Shown piece after piece: positions 11,313 through 21,744 of a stretch of DNA of 64,000 nt; the first letter of the stretch is position 1, and each line of letters starts with the position of its first letter. A program made the translations under genes and the position numbers. The notes under the pieces are model-generated. The model saw only the letters and a program-made list of their open reading frames with translations. It did no database searches and was not told the DNA's origin. The stretch lies in assembly GCF_027579695.1 (NCBI RefSeq), contig NC_083592.1, forward strand, positions 31,143,961 to 31,207,960, written 5' to 3'. Origin of the DNA: Neoarius graeffei (taxonomy: Eukaryota > Chordata > Actinopteri > Siluriformes > Ariidae).

Positions 11313-12920
11313 CAGTGGTGCTTGAAAGTTTTTGAACCCATTAGAATTTTCTATATTTCTGCATAAATATGACCTAAAACAACATCAGATTTTCACACGA
11401 GTCCTAAAAGTAGATAAAGAGAACCCAGTTAAACAAATGAGACAAAAATATTATACTTGGTCATTTATTTATTGAGGAAAATGATCCAATATTGCATATC
11501 TGTGAGTGGCAAAAGTATGTGAACCTTTGCTTTCAGTATCTGGTGTGACCCCCTTGTGCAGCAATAACTGCAACTAAACGTTTCCGGTAACTGTTGATCA
11601 GTCCTGCACACCGGCTTGGAGGAATTTTAGCCCATTCCTCCGTACAGAACAGCTTCAACTCTGGGATGTTGGTGGGTTTCCTCACATGAACTGCTCGCTT
11701 CAGGTCCTTCCACAACATTTCCATTGGATTAAGGTCAGGACTTTGACTTGGCCATTCCAAAACACTAACTTTATTCTTCTTTAACCATTCTTTGGTAGAA
11801 CGACTTGTGTGCTTAGGGTCGTTGTCTTGCTGCATGACCCACCTTCTCTTGAGATTCAGTTCATGGACCGATGTCCTGACATTTTCCTTTAGAATTCGCT
11901 GGTATAATTCAGAATTCATTGTTCCATCAATGATGGCAAGCCGTCCTGGCCCAGATGCAGCAAAATGGGCTTAAACCATGATACTACCACCACCATGTTT
12001 CACAGATGGGATAAGGTTCTTATGCTGGAATGCAGTCTTTTCCTTTCTCCAAACATGACGCATCTCATTTAAACCAAAAAGTTCTATTTTCGTCTCATCC
12101 ATCCACAAAGCATTTTTCCAATAGCCTTCTGGCTTGTCCACGTGATCTTTAGCAAACTGCAGATGAGCAGCAATGTTCTTTATGGAGAGCAGTGGCTTTC
12201 TCCTTGCAACCCTGCCATGCACACCATTGTTGTTCAGTGTTCTCCTGATGGTGGACTCGTGAACATTAACATTAGCCAATGTGAGAGAGGCCTTCAGTTG
12301 CTTAGAAGTTACCCTGGGGTCCTTTGTGACCTCGCCGACTATTGCACGCCTTGCTCTTGGAGTGATCTTTGTTGGTCGACCACTCCTGGGGAGGGTAACA
12401 ATGGTCTTGAATTTCCTCCATTTGTACACAATCTGTCTGACTGTGGATTGGTGGAGTCCAAACTCTTTAGAGATGGTTTTGTAACCTTTTCCAGCCTGAT
12501 GAGCATCAACAACACTTTTTTTGAGGTCCTCAGAAATCTCCTTTGTTTGTGCCATGATGCACTTCCACAAATGTGTTGTGAAGATCAGACTTTGATAGAT
12601 CCCTGTTCTTTAAATAAAACAGGGTGCCCACTCACACCTGATTGTTATCCCATTGATTGAAAACACCTGACTCTAATTTCACCTTCAAATTAACTGCTAA
12701 TCCTCGAGGTTCACATACTTTTGCCACTCACAGATATGTAATATTGGATCATTTTCCTCAATAAATAAATGACCAAGTATAATATTTTTGTCTCATTTGT
12801 TTAACTGGGTTCTCTTTATCTACTTTTCGGACTTGTGTGAAAATCTGATGATGTTTTAGCTCATATTCATGCAGAAATATAGAAAATTCTAAAGGGTTCA
12901 CCAACTTTCAAGCACCACTA
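11313..12920 (-). mobile_element. Tc1-like DNA transposon, 1.6 kb
   Basis: The ends CAGTGGTGCTTGAAAGTTTT and the inverse of CTTTCAAGCACCACTA form terminal inverted repeats, each flanked by TA (11311-11312 and 12921-12922). Subterminal blocks such as TTATTTATTGAGGAAAATGATCC also occur inverted at the far side. A single transposase gene lies on the minus strand. Length and layout are those of a full Tc1-like element. A shortened relative lies at 36333-37079. Confidence 0.93.
11533..12555 (-). pseudogene. Tc1-like transposase with one nonsense codon
   Basis: The minus-strand frame, from the ATG of MAQTKEISEDLKK to a stop at 11533, is 340 codons, the normal Tc1 length. The N-terminal half holds paired helix-turn-helix modules (HQSTVRQIVYKWRKF) and the GRPTKITPRARR linker. 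The DDE residues are present: Asp in WMDETKIELFG, Asp in QQDNDPKHTS, and Glu in LNPMEMLWKDLK. One in-frame TAA at 11971 follows GGGSIMV, where relatives carry Trp; the frame is otherwise intact on both sides. The product would cut and paste the element at TA sites; as read here it is truncated before the second Asp. Confidence 0.92.
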
Positions 12921-12944
12921 TAAGCTTTAGAGAGTGCATTAGCA

Positions 12945-13180
12945 GTTAACTCTGTGTTAATATACCAGGAGGTCAGCGATTTCTGAAAAACTACCAACAT
13001 CCATACCAGTCAAAGGTCACATTTTTCCTCATTCTGATGTTTGATGTGAATATTAACTGAAGCTCTTGACCTGTATCTGCAATTCAGCGTGCTGCTGCCA
13101 CATAAGTGGATCTGAATAACTGCATGAATAAGCAGGGGTACAGGTGTTCCTATTAAAGTGGCTGATGAGTTTACTAGACT
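12945..13180. repeat. Fragment of a common fish repeat
   Basis: It ends AGGTGTTCCTATTAAAGTGG, a terminus I recognise from dispersed fish DNA elements. A relative in the opposite orientation lies near 36045-36140. Family assignment is from memory and the copy is degraded. Confidence 0.4.
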
Positions 13181-13733
13181 ATACTAATAATGACGGGACA
13201 CATAGTAGATTCTGAGTGGAATGGGCACTACTGCTAGTTTCTAAGTGCATTTTCTAAGTGTGAGAATGTGGTGCTTCAGCTGATTTGGATTCTCTGGAGC
13301 TCTGTTTTGCCACAGGCAATGCAAAATCACCCCCACACACTGTTTAAACCTAACAGTAATGGAAGGAAAAAGCATTCCTCTAAACTGGAACACAGCCATG
13401 ATGAGAGCTGAACTGGCCCAGGCTGTATTTCCTGTAGCGTCCTGGTGGTCCCTCCTGCTGGAATATCCGCTCGTAATGCATTTTCTAAAAATGCCCTGAG
13501 ATTTACAATCAGTTTGAACAAGATGTTTGTCCTTTGAATACACAAGTCTACATTACAGCACTTACAAACGCAGTACAATTTAAAGGTTTCATGAGGGGCT
13601 TTGAAAGAGGACTCATTAAAGGGCATCTAATTTTGTATAATAGAAATATCGGTAACTTCAGTAAAGCGGCCTCTTCTCTTTACTATGACACTAGGTTCTG
13701 CTCATTCGCTTCACGTTCCACAGACAGATGGTC

Positions 13734-13772
<39 letters not shown>

Positions 13773-14100
13773 TGGGCACACAGGAGGCCAGACTATGCGG
13801 CAGTGGCAAAAATCAGTATGGTGTGGGATGGGGCATATTTTATAACAGGCTTAGAAAGTGATGACTGCATAGTTGCTTTGCTCAGTTGAATGTCATGTGC
13901 ATAAAGGTCCTGATAAATTCCCTTGTCTTGAACTTCAATAAACTTAAAACTTTCAGTTTTAAGTCTACGTAATAAAAATTTTCAATTATTTGTCAATGTG
14001 TTATTTATATATGAATTCTGCCATGTTCTACTCAGACTCTGCCAAGTAAACTTATAACAATAAATCTAATATAGTAATTTTTATGACTAAAATGATTCAT
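13181..14100. other. Unannotated stretch with a (TC)n(CA)n tract
   Basis: A CT/CA microsatellite lies at about 13734-13772. Short open frames on both strands look random. No gene was found. Confidence 0.5.
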
Positions 14101-14112
14101 ATAGGTAGTGGT

Positions 14113-14574
14113 GGCGGCACGGCGGTGTAGTGGTTAGCGCTGTTGCCTCACAGCAAGAAGGGTCTGGGTTCGAGCCCCGTGGCTGGCGAGGGCCTTTCTG
14201 TGCGGAGTTTGCATGTTCTCCTCGTGCCCGCGTGGGTTTCCTCCATGGGTTGTGCTCCGGTTTCCCCCAAAGACATGCAGGTTAGGTTAACTGGTGACTC
14301 TAAATTGACAGTAGGTGTGAATGTGAATGGTTGTCTGTGTCTATGTGTCAGCCCTGTGATGACCTGGCGACTTGTCCAGGGTGTACCCTGCCTTTTGCCC
14401 GTAGTCAGCTGGGATAGGCTCCAGCTTGCCTGCGACCCTGTAGAACAGGATAAAGCGGCTACAGATGATGAGAATGAGATGAGATGACCAGCTAGTATGC
14501 TAATTAAGTGTGCTAATACAAGGCAAGGGAAACAAATGAGTATATGTAGCGGCTAGAGATAATGAGATGAGATG
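14113..14574 (+). mobile_element. SINE with 3' transduced flank
   Basis: A full V-SINE-type SINE (14113 to about 14484: tRNA-like head, TTTGCATGTTCTCCTCGTG core, GATAAAGCGGCT tail) is followed by 66 bp (14485-14550). Those 66 bp are the exact reverse complement of 20522-20587, the sequence immediately 3' of the SINE at 20589-20958. A second SINE-like tail (GGCTAGAGATAATGAGATGA) follows. The 10-bp duplication AGGTAGTGGT (14103-14112 and 14575-14584) brackets the whole composite, so SINE plus flank inserted in one event. Confidence 0.85.
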
Positions 14575-14712
14575 AGGTAGTGGTCTGAGTGAATGACCTT
14601 GACATCTGTGATGTCACCGCAGGAGGGCTATCGGTCTCATCGCCATTTCCGCTATACTCAAACACAGAGCTGACTGCAACTCCGATCCTCCATTTTGAGC
14701 TAATTTATCGTC

Positions 14713-14996
14713 ATGCCATGTAGATGTGTTGCTGGTGGGTGCAGCAACATGACAAAAGGTGGATTTATGTTGCATTCATGGCCCAAGAATGTTCAAACTG
14801 CAAAGATTTGGATGCGTTTTGTGAGAAGTTCACAGACACATTGGATGCCTACAAAGTGGTTTCTCCTCTGCTCTGCACATTTTACTGAAGACTCGTACGA
14901 GACCTTTGATCTGTTGAGGAGCGTTGGTTATAAGCCCGTATTGAAAAGGGTGCAGTATCAACAGTTAAAGGAAAAGAAAACTATAAGAAATGGAAA
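14713..14996 (+). CDS. THAP-domain exon (second, different copy)
   Basis: From ATG to a splice donor (AAA|GTAAGTT at 14997), about 94 codons. It begins MPCRCVAGGCSN, the usual THAP start, with Cys-x4-Cys. KWFLLCSAHFTEDSYE gives the Cys-x2-His pair and the conserved Phe. LKRVQYQ follows. An invariant Trp lies in KIWMRFV. The layout is typical for exon 1 of THAP-type transposases and their domesticated relatives. The sequence is clearly not a copy of the exon at 6042-6353. No catalytic exon is recognisable nearby; it is most likely part of a TTAA-type transposon rather than a host gene. Confidence 0.7.
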
Positions 14997-15345
14997 GTAA
15001 GTTCAGTTGCACCAGTTCTCCCGGAGTGTGAGCCGAGGGTTGTTACTAAAACCCGGGATGGAACGGGGCATGACATATTATCGCTCGGGCAGTGACCTCC
15101 CCACAGTTGTTGCTAAAACCAGTGACGTTCTGTTCTGTCCCAGGTTTTAGTAATTGCCTGAGCCGAGCAGTAATGGCGAAGTACTCAGTATGGAGAAAAT
15201 GGAGAATGAGTGGACCAGCCGTCTGATTTCTCTGCTGGATATGCTTGCCTCAGCAGCAATATCTCGCCCTTATGTGGAAGAAGTGAATGAATGGAGAACT
15301 GAATGAACAACTGAAAGTCAGATTGTTTCAAAACAATCAGCCACG

Positions 15346-15528
15346 GGGGCATTGTGGCTCAGGTGGCTAAGATGCCATACCATAAATCCGGGGACCTGGG
15401 TTCGATTCTGACCCGAGGTCATCTCCCCGTCTCTCTCTCCTGCTCATTTCCTGTCCTGTCTTTACACTGTCCTATCCAATAAAGGTGAAAAAAGCCCCCC
15501 AAAATATCTTTAAAAAAAAAACAATCAG
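15346..15528 (+). mobile_element. tRNA-derived SINE with 15-bp target duplication
   Basis: AAACAATCAGCCACG occurs on both sides (15331-15345 and 15529-15543). The head has an A-box-like GTGGCTCAGGTGGCTAAG and a B-box-like GGGTTCGATTC. It ends after AATAAAGGTGAAAAAAG with an A-rich tail. This is a different SINE family from the V-SINE type. Confidence 0.88.
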
Positions 15529-16149
15529 CCACGAGCTCGGCCTTCAAGAAGTGAGAACACAGACGGGTAAGCTCCGACTCTCATTTAGATACAAAACAAC
15601 AAAAACAGCAACACTCATTGTTTACCTGCATTTAGATTAATACATGTAACTTGTATTGTGTGTTTAAGTTACCGGTATAAGATTATTTAATTTGCTTCAG
15701 AATGTGATTGTCTCAGTTCATCTGATTATTTAATTAGCCTTTTACGTTTTATCAGTGAAAATGCATGCATGTACATGTATGTTGCATAAGTTATAACACC
15801 TATCCTGTTTTAATGAAAGTCAAACCACAATCAGTGAAGTCAAATCAGTCTTAGTTGAGCAAGTCGGTAACGCTATTTCTTACTTTCACCATAAATTTGT
15901 ATTTATATGACTTTGGTCTATAGCTGTCAAAGGCCTCGGCCTTAAAACCGGTTCCCGCTGTGACGTCACGCACTCAGGGCTGGCTGGCTCAGCGGGGCAG
16001 CTCGAATGCCAACTTTGCGCTCGATTTTAACTCTCAAAAATATATATTTTTAAATTCCCATTTATGCAGCATACCGGTACAAGAGTCAAGGATGGAGATA
16101 CTATCCACTCAAAAATCTATTTAAAAATAAAGGTTCTGCATATCTCCTT

Positions 16150-16720
16150 TAAGCGTGCACATGTTCTTTGCTTTTCTCATGCCTTTTGTATGCCCTATCA
16201 AAGTTGGCCAAATCTCCAAACCCCAGTTTTGACCAAATAATCCATCCCTGAGATGGTCTCATTAAGAAACAAGGCCAACAGGACATTCTCTTGGTCCAAG
16301 CACTCACAATTACTTTATCATACCAAGACAGCTGAAACGAGTGATTGTGTCTCCCTGACTTTTGAATTAAATCGATCTTGGCCATTGATCTGCCCTGTTG
16401 TTTTTTTTTTTAATTTTGAGCCTCATCTCGTAAAGAAGAGCATCAAATGTCTTCTCCAAAATCAGGTCAACAACATTAGCAATGTTTGCCATTTCGCACA
16501 GCTAATAGCTAGCTAGCTAGATTTCCCCTTTATTGCCTGGCTTAAAATAAACAGCATTTACTGAATCAAAACGAAAGCAAGTAACAAACTCTAGATTTAC
16601 AATTTTATTTACAGTATATACAAATGGAAATAGGAACTGTAGATTGGCAGGAAAAGAATGAGATGAGCAGCAGCTAGTCTCATGACTTCACTTGCCAACA
16701 CACGACATGGTTGAATCCCT
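16150..16720. other. Unannotated stretch
   Basis: A minus-strand open frame (16149-16385) and short frames on the other strand match nothing I know. A GCTAGCTAGCTAG run lies at about 16507. Confidence 0.4.
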
Positions 16721-16853
16721 CTGGGGCGGGTTTCCCAAAAGCATCGTAGCACAAAGATCATCGTTAAATGGTAGCGCGAGCATCACAGTAAACACACTCT
16801 CTCCTAGTTAAGATGCTCTTAGCGTTAAGAGGCTTTTGGGAAACCCGCCCCAG
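16721..16853. mobile_element. Short hairpin MITE, 133 bp
   Basis: Ends CTGGGGCGGGTTTCCCAAAA and TTTTGGGAAACCCGCCCCAG are exact inverted repeats, with short internal arms (AGCATCGT, AGATGCTC). There is no coding capacity, and I could not fix a target duplication. Confidence 0.85.
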
Positions 16854-16859
16854 ATCGAT

Positions 16860-17638
16860 GCGACGTATAATTTTAAAATGCTGTCAGTCACATGACTTTC
16901 AAAAGAGATTTGACAGTTCCTCCAATCATCATACAGAAGTCCAGCGTCCAGTCCCACCTTACGGTCACTGACTCTCCACAGACCCCCAGTGAAGCTGGGA
17001 GTCCAGAAATGACATTTTAAAAGCATATTGTCCAATAAATGTCTAGCTTTGCTGCACTAAGATCAAAGCATATCCTGTAGTGGCATTAAACTACAGAGAC
17101 CCTGAGCATCAATGGGTCGTGCTTCCATAGGCTTCTATGGGGGAAAAAAATCATGTGATCTGATTATGACGACCAGCAAGAAATAACTGCTGAACGAACT
17201 AGCTGTAAAGCTGAGCGCTTTCTAACATAAAATATTGATTTGGAATAAGAGAGTTAAGTAACGTATTGCTGTAAGTAATGTTAAATAACATATTTAACAG
17301 ACGAATGATTTGTGACATTTTTCAGGAAGCTGGGTTTCCCTTGTAGTCTTAGAGCAGTTGCCTCTGGTTACAACATTCCAATAGCCCTTATTAGCATAGT
17401 TCCCTTGGTTAGCAATGCAGCCTTCACTTTCTTACATGAGATAGCTAACCTAGCTATGTACAGGAGAGTGCAAGAAAAGCAATACCAATAAAACATGTAG
17501 CATATTAGGATTCACAGATGCTCCTCAGTCATTAGCACAAGTAATAAAATGGTCAAATAGGCTTAAGGTATTCATTGTGGAAAATAAACTATCACTTTCT
17601 TTCTGGACAATATAAATAGCCTGCAATATTGTTTGATT
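16860..17638. other. Unannotated stretch
   Basis: Nothing recognisable; short frames only. Confidence 0.4.
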
Positions 17639-17639
17639 A

Positions 17640-18322
17640 GGTGGCATGGTGGTGTAGTGATTAGCACTGTTGCTTCACAGCAAGAAGGTTATGGGTTTGA
17701 GCCCAGTGGCCAACGGGGCCCTTTCAGTGTGGAGTTTGCATGTTCTCCCCGTGTCTGTGTGGGTTTGCTCCGGTTTCCCCCACAGTCCAAAGACATGCAG
17801 GTTAGGTTAATTGGTGGCTCTAAATTGACCATGTCCGGGTTCGAGCCCCGTGGCCGGTGAGGGCCTTTCTGTGTGGAGTTTGCATGTTCTCCCCGTGTCC
17901 GCGTGGGTTTCCTCCGGGTGCTCCGGTTTCCCCCACAGTCCAAAGACATGCAGGTTAGGTTAACTGGTGACTCTAAATTGACCGTAGGTGTGAATGTGAG
18001 TGTGAATGGTTGTCTGTGTCTATGTGTCAGCCCTGTGATGACCTGGCGACTTGTCCAGGGTGTACCCCGCCTTTCGCCCGTAGTCAGCTGGGATAGGCTC
18101 CAGCTTGCCTGCGACCCTGTAGAAGGATAAAGCGGCTAGAGATAATGAGATGAGATGAAATTGACCGTGAGTGTGAATGGTTGTTTGTCTCTATGTATCA
18201 GCCCTGTGATGACCTGGTGACTTGTCCAGGGTGTACCCCGCTTCTCGCCCATAGTCAGCTGGGATAGGCTCCAGCTTGCCTGCGACCCTGCACAGGATAA
18301 GCGGTTATGGATAATGGATGGA
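17640..18322 (+). mobile_element. V-SINE-type SINE split by another SINE
   Basis: The outer SINE runs 17640-17830 and resumes at 18158-18322, ending GGATAAGCGGTTATGGATAA. The tRNA-like head is degraded (GGTGGCATGGTGGTGTAGTG). The interruption is a second SINE copy, which dates the outer one as older. Confidence 0.88.
17831..18157 (+). mobile_element. 5'-truncated SINE nested in a SINE
   Basis: It starts inside the head at GTCCGGGTTCGAGCC and ends GATAATGAGATGAGATG. AAATTGACC is duplicated on both sides (17822-17830 and 18158-18166). 5' truncation with a target duplication is the signature of LINE-driven retroposition. Confidence 0.9.
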
Positions 18323-18519
18323 TTGTTTGCTTATCTTTTGCCCGCTGTCATCTTTCTTATCGCTGAGAATTTTTATTTAGAAAACATTTGCACTCCACTG
18401 TAGGCTACAAGTAGTTAGTTTGCTTAATTAGGGCAAGCTAAATTAGGTTAATTAGCTTTGTTACTGGAGTTAGCTTACAAGAATTGCTCGTGTTAGTTGG
18501 TAATTTATCAGTTGTAGCC

Positions 18520-19430
18520 GGCTTGTTACCTCACCCACGATGGAGTAAGCAGGGTGAGGTATTGTAATCAGTGCGATTTGTTTGTTACTTGCGAAAATTG
18601 GAGATTTTTGCAAGTATGTTGATCTGTCTGTTTGTTTGTTTGTTGGTGCTCTAGCGACATCATTTCTTGGCCAAGCTTCACCAAAATGCACAGGACAACT
18701 CACTAGGGTCACACAGACATCATTAGTTTTTGATGGGTCAAGGTCACCAAGGTCAAATCTTGTAAAAACACCTAATTGGCCATAACTTCTGTTTCTTTGT
18801 GATTTTCGCAAGTATCATGCTCTGCACGACTTTTAATTTTGTTTGTTTGTTTGTTTGTGTGTGTGCCTGTTAACAATCTAGCGTCTAGACGGTTGCACTG
18901 ATTGACTTCAAATTTTCAGGGTAGATGGGCAATGGTCTGCACATCACCTGATTAAATTTTGGGGGTAATCGGGTCAAGGTGAAGGTCAAGGCTACTGGAA
19001 AGGTCAACCTTTTGGTCACAACATATTTTCCATTGTAACTCAAACAGTTGCCGATAGACAAATGTTTACTATTATGAGCATATAGGAACTCCCATATGGC
19101 CTTTCATTTGGCACCATGATCTTTGACCTTGAGTAACCCTGAAAGGTCAGACTCAAGGTCACAAATTTTCAGAGGGCTGTAACTTGAAAATGGTTGATGG
19201 TAGACAGATGTTTACCGTTATCAACTTATAGGAAGTGCCATATGGGCTTTCATTTGGCACCATGACCTTTGACCTTGAATGACTTTGAAATGTCAAACTC
19301 AAGGTCATGGATTTTCATAGGACTATAATCTGACAGCTGATGATTGAGAAATATTACCATTATCAACATATAGGTATAAAATAAGTGCTGCCGGGAGAGG
19401 TTTGTTTTGCCTGGCAACACTTATGTTAGC
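18520..19430. repeat. Repeat rich in AAGGTCA sites, with internal tandem units
   Basis: It begins TTACCTCACCCACGATGGAG and ends GGAGAGGTTTGTTTTGCCTGG, edges I associate with a dispersed animal repeat. Two internal units (about 19035-19195 and 19196-19370) repeat TTTCATTTGGCACCATGA. TCAAGGTCA occurs at 18738, 19153 and 19299, its reverse complement TGACCTTGA at 19124 and 19270, and further AAGGTCA cores in between. TGACCTTTGACCT at 19263-19275 is a perfect direct repeat with one spacer. No coding potential. Confidence 0.75.
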
Positions 19431-20520
19431 AAAACAACCTTTGTTTCAAGTAGGTCAGACTGCGGGCACACAGTACTTACATGACATGCCCTCTTTGCAA
19501 AGCCGCCCTCTTGCATACGAGCCTTGTTAGTCCTCAGGTTAAGGTTGGGATTTGGGTTAGGGTTAAGAACTTCTCAGGGGGTGTGTCGTGTGGTCTACAA
19601 GACTGCAGATAGACACTTCTCCTTTGTTTTGCTTCCAGAGTATGCTAACATTGCTAGATAGGATAGAAACACTAAAGCAAGGCGTAAAGCACATGGTGAT
19701 TTTTTTTTTTTTTAAAATCTTCAGCAGAATATTTGTCTTTGCATTAGATTATGTCATGTTTGGCTTTTTGAGTACTAAAGATGGCATTTGTCAACTAGTT
19801 CCACATTATCGGTGACGATAAGACAATATAAAATCATTTTCTTGCACCTTAAGTTTAACACATGACTTGATTGAAGGGTCTGGATTTAGTTCAAATGTAA
19901 TTTCTACTATAATGCCTAGATTATGAGTGCGATTTTATGACAATCCATAAACATGACAATGCTGACGTTTCAGCCCATTCATTATGCCCAATCAGTTATA
20001 AAAGTCCAGGGCCATACCCAGCTTTAACATCTGTCCTTATTTTGTACCTGTACATCTCAGATCAGAGATTGTTAATCAATCTGACTGCAGCCTATTCTGT
20101 CCTCAATTAGCTCCATCGATACCTGCAGTAGAGCAGTGACCTTCTCATCCTTCCCAAAGCACTCAATCTCTGTGATTGTTGCTGATGAGGGTAAATGCTA
20201 CCCCAGGGTGCTCCACATTGTACTCACTCATAATAAAGTAGGCTGGCTGAGACTTCTGCACAAGCTATTATGTAGCAGAAGTAATCTGGTATTAGAACTC
20301 AACACCATATACTGTACTCTGTGTAATATTACTGGAATAATTTGGCAGTGAAATGGGCTGGATGTGTGGTTGCCCAGCAGACATGTAGGTTCGTCAACCA
20401 GAGATATTTAAAAAAAAAATCTACTTTTGGCACAACACAAAATTTGTCACTTTGTCAGGCTGCTCATAACTAAATTATTCACTAACAACTCGATGACTTT
20501 TTCTCGGGACGTTAGCACGA
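19431..20520. other. Unannotated stretch
   Basis: No gene or recognisable repeat; includes the TTAGGGTT-like text TTGGGTTAGGGTTAAG near 19551. Confidence 0.4.
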
Positions 20521-20588
20521 TGCTACATATACTCATTTGTTTCCCTTGCCTTGTATTAGCACACTTAATTAGCATACTAGCTGGTCAT

Positions 20589-20958
20589 CTCATCTCATTA
20601 TTTGTAGCCGCTTTATCCTTCTACAGGGTCGCAGGCAAGCTGGAGCCTATCCCAGCTGACTACGGGCGAAAGGCGGGGTACACCCTGGACAAGTCGCCAG
20701 GTCATCACAGGGCTTACACATAGACACAGACAACCATTCACACTCACATTCACACCTACGGTCAATTTAGAGTCACCAGTTAACCTAACCTGCATGTCTT
20801 TGGACTGTGGGGGAAACCGGAGCACCCGGAGGAAACCCACGCGGACACGGGGAGAACATGCAAACTCTGCACAGAAAGGCCCTCGCCGGCCACGGGGCTC
20901 GAACCCGGACCTTCTTGCTGTGAGGCGACAGCGCTAACCACTACACCACCGTGCCGCC
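20589..20958 (-). mobile_element. V-SINE-type SINE, full length, minus strand
   Basis: The 13-bp duplication ACTAGCTGGTCAT flanks it (20576-20588 and 20959-20971). On the minus strand it has a tRNA-like head (GGCGGCACGGTGGTGTAGTG), B-box GGGTTCGAGCCCC, the TTTGCATGTTCTCCCCGTG core, and a GATAAAGCGGCTAC tail ending ATGAGATGAG. Its 3' flank (20522-20587) is the source-like sequence found transduced at 14485-14550. Confidence 0.93.
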
Positions 20959-21259
20959 ACTAGCTGGTCATAGGTTATTATATTACATTAGCTACACCTT
21001 TTCAGGCTAGTCATTTAGGTGTTTGGTCGAACAAACAGGGGAACACATTGGGCTTTTTACTTGCCTGATGGTTTAGCTGATATATTTGTGATTTATGTCA
21101 TGACTGGACCGACACAGAGCGATCATTTGAATCTAACATTAGCTAACAAAATATAACAGTAGCTAGACTCTTCCCATTAAAAATTGAAATTTCACTAGCT
21201 AGCTAGTGAAAAATAGCTTGCTGCTAGATATATATTTCTGAAATGATATTAAGCTTTTG

Positions 21260-21727
21260 GGCGGCACGGTGGTGTAGCACCCGGACAGTTTACAGAGCGT
21301 CCCAACTTTTTTGAAATTGGGGTTGTCTATCTGTAATTAATATAGCGTATATCAAGGTGGGGGGCGGCACGGTGGTGTAGTGGTTAGCGCTGTCGCCTCA
21401 CAGCAAGAAGTTCCGGGTTCAAGCCCCGTGGCCGGCAAGGGCCCTTCTGTGTGGAGTTTGCATGTTCTCCCCGTGTCTGCGTGGGTTTCCTCCGGGTGCT
21501 CCGGTTTCCCCCACAGTCCAAAGACATGCAGGCTAGGTTAACTGTTGACTCTAATTTGACCATAGGTGTGAATGGTTGTCTGTGTCTACCAGTATATGTG
21601 TCAGCCCTGTGATGACCTGGCGACTTGTCCAGGGTGTACCCCGCCTTTCACTCGTAGTCAGCTAGGATAGGCTCTAGCTCGCCTGCGACCCTGTAGAAGG
21701 ATAAAACGGCTAGAGATAATGAGATGA
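21260..21727 (+). mobile_element. Chimeric SINE with an internal foreign segment
   Basis: A 15-bp duplication GATATTAAGCTTTTG (21245-21259 and 21728-21742) brackets one insertion. Inside are the first 18 nt or so of the SINE head (GGCGGCACGGTGGTGTAG), then about 84 bp of non-SINE sequence, then a full SINE from 21363. The foreign part includes a Tc1-like terminal end (CCAACTTTTTTGAAATTGGG) and matches 30305-30387 with about two differences. Confidence 0.85.
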
Positions 21728-21744
21728 GATATTAAGCTTTTGTT

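Larger units (their letters stand above)
14590..16148 (+). mobile_element. THAP-bearing DNA element, right end at TTAA
   Basis: A THAP exon (14713-14996) is followed by transposon-like sequence. A right terminus AACCTTTA-type end (in plus, TAAAGGTTCTGCATATCTCC) finishes with CCT|TTAA at 16146-16152. The left terminus is not recognised, so the left bound is approximate. The ending matches the TTAA class of the element at 5802-7002. A tRNA-derived SINE (15346-15528) is inserted in it. Confidence 0.55.

Noticed and set aside
15346-15430. tRNA gene
   Set aside because: A-box- and B-box-like blocks are present, but the sequence is a SINE head with a 15-bp target duplication and does not fold as a full tRNA.
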